Below, piece after piece: positions 39,701 to 49,500 of a DNA stretch of 64,000 nucleotides. How positions within the stretch are numbered: position 1 is the first letter of the stretch; each line of letters starts with the position of its first letter. Both the position numbers and the translations under genes were made by a program. The notes below the pieces were generated by a model that saw only the letters and a program-made list of their open reading frames with translations, was not told the DNA's origin and ran no database searches. Source of the DNA: Lepisosteus oculatus. Lineage: Eukaryota > Chordata > Actinopteri > Semionotiformes > Lepisosteidae. The stretch spans positions 4,285,501 through 4,349,500 of the forward strand of contig NC_090711.1 of NCBI RefSeq assembly GCF_040954835.1. The letters are read 5' to 3'.

Positions 39701-42229
39701 ATATTGTACTTCACTTAGATCATGGTATCTTTTGTACAAAGACAATACAGTCATTCTGAACAGTATTGGTATGAGGTGAACATTTTGTTTTTTGTTACCT
39801 CGTACAAGTGTGACTTTGTGTTTAAAACAATACTTCTGTCAGTGAGAAAGTAGGAGGCTGGTGGTGTATTGGACCCATAATCACACGCATTTACTTTTAT
39901 TTCTCGTTTTAACAATCTGCAATTATCTTTCTTGTCAGTGATTCCCACACTCTTAATACATTCAGCAAAGACACTTTTTTTATTCAATTGGCAAAATATA
40001 GGTGCCATTAGGTATCCAATATGTACAGTATCATATGTCTAGTAAGAGTATTTGTATTTTTCCAAACCTTATTAATACACCAGAGAATATTAAGAAGATT
40101 TATTTATGTAAATATATTTGTATAAATGGCATCTACAGTACTGCTTTGGGAAAGTAAACGTGAATTATAAAGAAAATGTATTTTTCTTGCTCTGCTTAGT
40201 CCTTGGTCTGCTTGGATGATTTCAGCTGTATTTTATGATCCTGAGCCCTCCAAAGAGTTTTGAAAGCTAAAGGAATTGAAGAAGTACTGAAGTTTGTAAT
40301 GAAAGCTGGGTAATATTAAAATTAATAATTAACTGCATCTGAGTTAAACATAAGTTACTTATTTTTTATTTATAAATATGGTTATATTCAAATATCTGTT
40401 AATTTATATATCCAGTCAGGTTTTAGATTCACGTGGTATTTTAGGGATCATTTGATCTTTTTCAGTGGCCTTATGGTAAGAGTTGTTCCTAGCCACTAAT
40501 GCCTCTGACTGTGACAATGAAGGAAACCTTGCGCAAGGAAACCCCCTTACCAAAGTACAAGCAGTTCTTTTATAATGTCGCAGAATCACTGATGGTTGTA
40601 ATTACAGAAGGTATCTCTACATGCACATGAGATGTACGTTTATGTAAAAATAAATTCAATTAGGTACAAAAGGCCAAATAATAAAAGCATAGCTGCTTTC
40701 TTCAGGAATCCCTCTCAGCTCATCTGTGGGTCTGGAGAAGGACTTTGCTGATAAAGATTGTTCTGTAGTGAGCAGCCTAGTAGTGTGGACAGTAATTCTA
40801 AATTAGGTCAAAATGACTTTCTTTTCATATTGCTGAGTGTTTATATTTTCTGCTTACCTAAAATGGAAATGAAGCTCTATATAATTATTATTATACTTCC
40901 AGGACTTTTAATTTTAATTTCCCACTTATGATTTCTCTTCTCCGTAGGAGAGCATGCTCTTTGCTTTACAGTAAGGCGATGAAAAAGCCAGGTCACACTT
41001 TTGTAAAATCCGGTTAGGACTTGAGAAAGCTCACTGCCAGTGAAGGTTCTCCTTTTTTCCCAACAGCTCAGTGCTTTTGTGAAAACACTGAAGTATCAAG
41101 TTGGTTTCTTCTGTCAACACGGAGTGGCGCTTTTCTTGGTGGTACCCCAGCCAATGTGTTTGTTTTCCCCGAACAGCATCCAAAACATACTGTAGTGCTT
41201 AAGGTGAGAAGAAAGCTTTCCTTTTGGACTGCTACCGTAGGTTCTTTGGGATTCAAGGCAATGCTTTTCCCTCCCAGTTTATCAAGTCCTGTTATTATGA
41301 ATGATGTGAGCATTCCCACCATCCCACACCTAAAGATAAATCTCTGCTTAACTAGGATGTAAATATTTACTGATTCAGTTGTTTTTAGAAATTCAGTTGT
41401 CATTTAGAAAATGACATGGCTATTTGTGTGTACTGTACTGATCAACCTTAGTATTGGAAATGATGATAATGCCCCTTTTCACCCTATTTTATGATAACAC
41501 TGTCAAGATTGCCTTCTTAACCCACACGGGGCACAGCATGCAGGAATTGTTTTACTGCATTGGTTGGGGGATGTTTGCTGACGAGATTAGCGTGCATGTT
41601 TTTCGGGGGAATCTGTGATCTCTGCCTGTCCCCCATCAGTTATTGCTTAATTCCAAAATCAATGGGGGAGAAAAACACATTCAAAAAGGGGTCTTCTGAA
41701 TTGTCTGTGGGGGTCCCCAAAAGCAAACTGGAAATGTTAATACCCTCTCAAGTTATGTAGTAGTAATAAAAGCAGCACTCACAGAGCAGCTTAATTCCTA
41801 ACATGCCTTAAAGTAGGCCCCGCTGATTCCTGGTTCTGCTTTTTAATGTTTTGTACTTGATAGCTTAAGTTCTGTAATAATAGTGTACGATATTGTATTT
41901 TTTCAGTTTTTGAAATTTATTGTGGTTAAAGACCTGGTAGCCTAGCAGCTTCATACTCATGCTTTATTTAATTTGTAACTAATACTGGAGTTGGTCAGCC
42001 TAGATGATAACGTGTTAGAAAACGCTTTTCCTGACATCTTCCTGGGAACCACAGCACCAGTTGAAAAGGAAATGAGCAGATTTCATCATGAACCGAAGCT
42101 GCTTCAGACTTCCATCTGCAAAGCTGCCACGATCATATTTATACCTGCAATTAGCAAGAAACAGCTTTGAGAAATGCAGTTGACACTAAACAGTGCACTG
42201 CTCCCTGCTTTGAAGTGCATTAGGTCACT

Positions 42230-42760
42230 TAACTCCAGACATTGGAGTTCACATTATTGTGCCAGTACAAGTAAAAATGTTGCAATACGGGGTTCCTAAA
42301 CTAAGATGTCTTCCTGACAGACATTTGTTTTGCATATCGCCAACAAACAAAAAAGAACTGTTTGGCCAATTAACTCCAAACTTGGTAATTATCATTCTAG
42401 TGGCAGTGCAATTACAGTGTGGCAAAATGAGGTTTCCATGTAAACCACAGGCTTCTCTACCTCCCTTTTTCCCTCAGCTACGTGTCCTGTGCTGCAAACT
42501 GCTCTTCTTTGAAAACTCTTTGGCCAATTAACTCCAAGCCTGGTTGGTATCATTCTATTGACAATACAGTTGAAGTATGGTGATAGGGGGTTGATGTGTA
42601 ATCAAAGTTGACCACCTGTCCGCTCTGTTGTTCTCTTGTCCATACATGCCTGTTACACTGCTGTGCAAAACCTGTTTTCCCAGTCAAGTCTAGGAGAAAA
42701 TACACTTCCAGTATCAAACAATGGGGCTGCTGTATAACTCAAAATAGCCAGCTGACTGCC
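42230..42760 (+). repeat. diverged tandem repeat, unit about 140-160 bp
   Basis: Landmark strings recur: TTGGCCAATTAACTCCAA at 42362 and again near 42521, followed in each case by a CATTCTA block (42392 and 42550), a cAATACAGTTGAAGT-like block and a GGGTT-like block. A third unit starts near 42251 and a weaker fourth may follow at about 42700. The units differ at many positions, so this is an old array. Confidence 0.55.
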
Positions 42761-43551
42761 AGTGGTCATTTGCGCTGTTGCAACCTTAACAATCAAATTG
42801 CTTCTGGTTGAATGCAAATGATCTTCAAAAATGGCAAGTATTGTCTCTGACATTAGTTTTATTATGCTTACCAGTAATACAGAATCCTAGCAACAACCTA
42901 CTGTAGCTTTTCTACAGTATTTTACAACTAGGATCTTTACTTAGTGCTTTTTGGTTTCTGAATTAGTGAAGACACAGATAATTATTTCACCTTCTTTCTT
43001 TTTTACAAATTTGTTTACCAGAAGTAGTATCATGTTATTGGACCATAATATTGTTACTTTGTAACTTGCTGGGAAGCTTTCAGATGTGCTTGCCTATTAT
43101 AGCACATTTTCTGCTTATAGACTGGTGTTCCATATATTTTTATAGTTCTTATTGAGATAAAGAAGGGTCTTCCCAGCTCTAGACAGTGAAACATTCTAGT
43201 TGGGTCAGAAAATGGTTTTACATATTTAGCCTTAGCATACTACTTCCTTTAAAACATACATAACCTCAGGTGACAATTGGTCAAACAGAGCATGTTCTCT
43301 GTTTTTCAGAAACTTTGTAAAAAATTATTATTCACCAAAAACAACATGACACCACTGAACCAGATGAGTGTAATTTGTTGCTGGTAGAAATGTGGCTATA
43401 ATTGCTAGGGCCATAGGTCTACTATATATGCTCTACATTTCCATATGTTCAAGACAAGAAAAGCAAAAACAGATATCTTACAGTCAATGAATGCAGCCCA
43501 GTTGTAACTACATTCGAGAGCATGAATTTTTGTTTTATTGTTTGGTTTCAG

Positions 43552-46500
43552 GCCTTCTGGCTTAGCAGCTAAGAAATCCACGGGACAAGCAACACGTCTG
43601 CCACACGACAGAACAATGTACTAGAGAAACGACAATTGAACAGACGCAGTTGTAGTTTAGAAAATGAACAGCGAGGAGGAGTTTTTTGATGCCATCACAG
43701 GTAAGAAACCAGTTCGAAGCATAGCGAGAGATACATAGATGTAACCACTTTGCTCAACAAATGCTGAGGAAGCAGTGGTCAGGGAACTGGACTCATAACT
43801 GGGAGGGTGTGGGTACAAGTGTACCCTTGAGAAAGGCACCTCACCTGAACTGTCCCAGTAAAATTTCCAGCTGTATAAATGGGTGCAATTGTAGGTTGCT
43901 TTGGAAATGTGTGTCAGACAAATTAAAAAAAGTTATTACTAGCACTGAATAGTATCATCTTCCATCACGTGTACAGTGTTTCAATTATGCATTAACCTAT
44001 TCTATTATGTAATGGATTTCATTGTAATGTCTTGCTGCGGGGCAATAAAGGCCCAAGAGCTAAAGTATTATGTATCATTATGCCATTATGTACTACATAG
44101 AAGCAGATGGCTTTGTTGATAAATGATGTGACCCCTGAAAGCTTTGAATTAAATCAGCTAATTATTTCTTTATTTATTTCCAATTAATAAGCATGCCTAA
44201 ATCATCACTTTCATATACTGTATGTAAAATGACATAACCTTTGTTTAAATGTTTTGAGTCCTAAATAACAGTTCAGTAATCTGTTTTTTTATTTCCTGTC
44301 ACTTGCACATGTGTCTCTGTTCTGAAGCTAATATATGCATAATATGCAGAATAGATTGCCTAAGGCTGTTTGTTTTATGTCGATTAATCTCTGAAAAGAT
44401 TATTCTGAAAATGTCACTCAGGCTCAGATGTTCACAATGTACAGTGCAAGGTAGAATTAGTATTATTGTAATGCCGATTATGTCAGAATGTAGTGTTTCT
44501 GATAGATCATTTTTAAATTTAAAATGGCACAAGCAACGTGACATCAAAATGAAAGTGAACTGAGAGGTGTAATTATGAAAAGGTGTGAATTATTAATGTC
44601 AGTCCATGGAGATATACAGTTATGCAAAACCATTAATACAATAAGTATGAAACCCTTTGAGTTATAGGAGAAAAAACTAACATATAATGAAGAATTTTAA
44701 TTCACATTTGAGGAAATGTAATCAATATAAAAAAATATACAGAAAGAAGCACCTACTGCTCCTGCTGTGATACAGCACACCTTAAATAGCAACATGGCTT
44801 AAAGGGAGTGATAATATGTTTGCCGTTTCTGGTTTTCAGGATTAATATAGAAGAAGCTAGCAGTATGAAATGTTAATTCTTACCTCTAAGAACGATAGAA
44901 AAAAATGTCTGTATTATATTATAAATATTTTTGTTTGCATGTGCATCAGGCTTGGAGTCGGATGAATCCTGCGAAGGTACATCAGAAACCAGCTATAAAG
45001 ATGCAATTGTTTTTGATGGAGGCAACATCAGTCAGAGCAAGAATGGGACTACGCCACAGGAGAATGGAATCAAGCAGCGCAGGTATAGTCAGGTTCCAGC
45101 TCCATTACCATGGGGAGGATTTCCCCAGAAACCATTCTTTGTCATGAAAAGATTTGTGATATTAAAATGCTTTCTCATTGCTTTTAAGCTGCTGACTGTC
45201 TAACCCGTATATCTGAGATTTTTGGGGCACTGGGTTTAAACACGTACTGTAAAGGTTTCATAATGGTAATCCCACTGCTTCAACCCCAAACTGTAAAATG
45301 TTTGTTGCTGTGTCTTCCAGAACAACCTTGCCAGCGCCAATGTTTTCCCGAAATAATTTTAGCGTGTGGGGAATATTAAAGAAATGCATTGGACTGGTGA
45401 GTAAACCACCATGGTGCTCTTTCTGTGTAAAGACACTCTGCTGGTGTGAGTCCTCATTTAACAGGGAATGCTGGAGAAGAGAAACTTCAGCTCAGCCACA
45501 CAAGAAGGCTAATAAATAATGTTTTCTAAGATGAAACATGGGAGACAATATTCCAGTTATGCTGCATGTATTTATGTCTTGTTTTTAAGTTATGTACTTG
45601 GGTCTCAAAGTATAAATATTCATATTATGATAATTTGTAATTCCTTACGCTTAAATAGTACTTTTCTGGACAGTCCTCTAAAAGAGCATTACGGGATGCT
45701 GTGATGGCAGCCTGAGTGCGCCAGTACACTCACCACCACACCAGCTGTCAGTGGGGAAGAGAACAGAGTGATGAAACCAATTTGTAAATGGGGATTGTTA
45801 GGAGGCCGTGACTGGTAAAGGCCAATGGGAATTCTGCAGGATAAGAGTAGTAACACCCCTACTCTTTTCAAGAAACTTCCTGGGATTTTTAATGACCACA
45901 GAAAGTCAGGACCTCGGTTTTACATCTCATCTGAATGACAGACTATTTTTCTGTTTATGTCAAATAAAGATTGTATTTGTTCTATACAACAGTGATGGAA
46001 AAATAACTGACTTTTTTTGTGTTTCAGGAGCTTTCCAAGATAACGATGCCTATAGTATTTAATGAGCCACTGAGCTTTCTGCAGCGAATCACAGAATACA
46101 TGGAGCACACATACCTCATTCATAAAGCGTGCTCTCTCTCAGACTCTGTGGAAAGGATGCAGGTGATCCATTTAGATTTTTTTGTCTTTCTGTGTCACGT
46201 GTTCTAAGAGAGTTTTGAATCTGGTTTGAGCAATTTCTGAGATATGAGTAGACACGACCTAATCTGATTCAACTTGTCTTGTGCGGTCAAGGATTTAAGA
46301 TGCAAAAGAGATACAGGGACATTTTGTGTTATCTGTTATGTCTTATCTGTCTTATCTTGCTATTCTAACATATCTACACAGCATCTAAAGTACTTTTAAA
46401 ATATATCTGAATGTGAACCATTACGTACATAGGAGACATAAAATCTATTTTATTTCCAAGGCGGTATATATACATTTTTTGAACCACGATTCTACTTACT

Positions 46501-49500
46501 ATTCTCTTAAAGATCCTAGCTTAATAAACTTTAATGTTTTCATGATATCAAAAATGGACCCAATTGAATAGTTTACTGCGGTTTGTTTCTCGAGGAATCA
46601 TGAATAAGAAAAAACATTTAGATTAAAATGACCTCTTCATCAGACAATCCTGATTGCTTGCTTTTACTGGAGTGATTTATACTTGCTGAGCGTGTTGCTC
46701 TCTTCCAGGCTGTAGCTGCTTTTGCTGTGTCTGCAGTAGCATCTCAGTGGGAGCGAACTGGGAAACCATTCAATCCGCTGCTAGGAGAAACCTATGAACT
46801 CACACGGTGAGGACTCATTGTCCAAATACATTTTGGTTAGAGTGTTTTCTAAAGAGTGTAAAGGTATTTGTTCTCAGCAAGATGCTACAGTACAAATGTG
46901 CTGTGAAGGATTCCACTACAATACAGAAAGACTGATAGCAGTGCTTGCACAGTTACTATTACAATGTTTCCTCAAACCATAAAAAGGCAAGAGGTTTTTT
47001 TTCTTCAGATTTCTACATCCTCTTTTACTTCTCTGTCTCCACCCTTGCTGTTTTTACTCTTTCCCTGGTTGTGTTGCACCTGAAATCTGTTGAAAAGTTC
47101 CCACAATGATGTTCACAATGTGTGGTGGGAGCTGCTCATTGGACAGTGAGCCAGTTAGATATGATTTGGTTGTGTACATCTGGCTGACCATATATTTACT
47201 AGAAGAAGCCTTTAAACCTTTAAGTTGTATGACAATAAGGAAGAGTACAGTACGTTGATTTTTAAATTATTCATTTTAGCTTTATTAATATTGTCTTTAC
47301 AAATGTTCAATTCAAATACAATACATTTTGTTTTAGTTAATTTGGCCCAATATCCCACAGTTTGTTAATTTCCTTAAGACAAAAAGACGAACAATTACAC
47401 AAAATTTCAAATTTAACAACAGCATTGTGGCCTCATGTGAAAGTTCATGGTGGCAGTCAAAAAGTAAGGTTTCTTTGAATAAATAATATTTTTTCACACA
47501 ATGGGGTATTAAAGAGTTATAACTTTGTATTTTCATATTTTCATACGAAAGTTATTTTTAGACCAGGTGTAGGTTTGGATAATTAGATGAAAATTACAAT
47601 TAGATCATTTGGATTAATGGTTTTGTGTTCTACTTCTAGAGCGGATCAGGGATTTAGGCTCATATCTGAACAGGTCAGCCATCATCCTCCCATTAGTGCT
47701 TTCTACTCCGAAGGCATTAACAACGACTTTGTTTTCCACGGCTCTATCTACCCCAAACTGAAGTTCTGGGGTAAGAGTGTAGAAGCAGAACCCAGAGGAA
47801 CTATCACCCTAGAGCTGCTCAGGTAAGCATAATCTTCAGAACCAGTCTCTTTCCTTAAAGCTTTTCAGTATTCCTACTGAAAAAAAACTCAGGCTGGTTA
47901 ACAACACTGTTAAATTGTCTCTTTAATTAATGCATTTATTTTAACATCACCTATTAAATATACATGCATATGTACTGTACTATGTATTTTTTACAACAAA
48001 AATGTTAATGCTTTAATTACCCAAACATAAATCTTGTAATAGTTTTTTTTAGCTTTCAGATAACTTACTGGTTGGTTATTGGCTCTAAGGGAGAAGAATG
48101 GAATTGCATTTTCAGTTTTGTTTGCTCAGCTTGACATATTTTGTCCCCTCTTCAGGCATAAAGAAGCTTACACATGGACAAACCCTTCCTGTTGTGTACA
48201 TAACGTTATTTTAGGCAAACTTTGGATAGAACAGTATGGAATGGTTGAGATTATCAATCACAGGTAAGCAAACAGTTTTCTCTCATGTGCTTTAGCCTTT
48301 GGCTAAGGCATTTTCTGCCTCTAGCTATTCTGTGTACTAGAAATACTTGAATGCTTACAAACCTTGGCAGTATAAATGGTTAGTTACACCAGGAAAGATC
48401 TGTGTATTTGCAGCCATTTCACATGTATGTGCATTGTACTAGATATGCTTATCATACTCAGTTAATACATTATCTAGAAGAGTTTAACCTGATCCCATGG
48501 TTAAAATATTTTAAATTGTGATTGATTGCCTTGCATGCAAAATTAACAGGGCTACCTTTTCCCCTGTGCTTTAACAGTACCGGAGAGAAATGTGTTTTGA
48601 ACTTCAAACCATGTGGGATGTTTGGGAAAGAGCTCCACAGAGTTGAAGGGTACATTCAGGACAAAAAGTAAGTTTTGGAAACTGAGCAACATGGAAGTTT
48701 CTTTGTAGCTTAGCTGTCTATATGAATGACGGGTGATTTGTAAAGTACATGTAACTACTAAGTTAAGTACTGACCGCATTGAATAACTTAGCTGGTTAGG
48801 GATGCTTAAGACTGGCTTTTCCTTAAGACAAAAAGCATAGAAATCACCTTTTTTCCTTCACCATCTCATTGTCCTGTCCCTCTAGTGACTCCAAACAGCA
48901 GTAGCCTAACAATAACTTTGTCTGCTGAATAACATGTAGATGTACTTATAGCTGAATTCCTTTAAAAACATCTACACTGAAATCAGTGGGTTTTTTTTAG
49001 TGTAGCTTAACCTTGGGGACATGACCGTTCTACAGCCTCAGACCTCTTTGTATCAGTTTTGTACAGTAGCATTGAATAAAAATCATTGATTATGTTTCCA
49101 CTTATTGCTTCTGCTTGGATGTGGACTCAATTGGTTTCTTTTCTGAAACAGCAAGAAGAAATTGTGTGTGATTTATGGCAAATGGACAGAATGCATGTGG
49201 AGTATAGATCCTCATCTCTATGAAGCAAACAAGAAGACTGACAAAAAAGCATCTGACACGAAGAAACAGAAGCAGGTATTTCCTCTTATCTGCTTGCTCA
49301 GAACAGACTGTTTTACTTGTGGTTCATCTAGCATTGGAGATAATTACAATTTTGGTGGGCTGATGCTTTTGTTTTTTGTTTAAATATGATAAACGTTAAG
49401 ATGTCAGTCAGTACTTTAAATAATCAGAAAACATGACATGCATGCTTAGTTCGCAAGGGTGTTGTAGTTTTTTTTGTAAGCTGATACATGTTAAGTCTTT

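Larger units (their letters stand above)
34153..43551 (+). other. osbpl2 intron 1 (9.4 kb)
   Basis: AT-rich intron. Contains the retroelement tail at 36680, the diverged tandem repeat at 42230-42760 and otherwise non-repetitive sequence with no recognised exon. Its limits depend on the proposed first exon. Confidence 0.5.
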
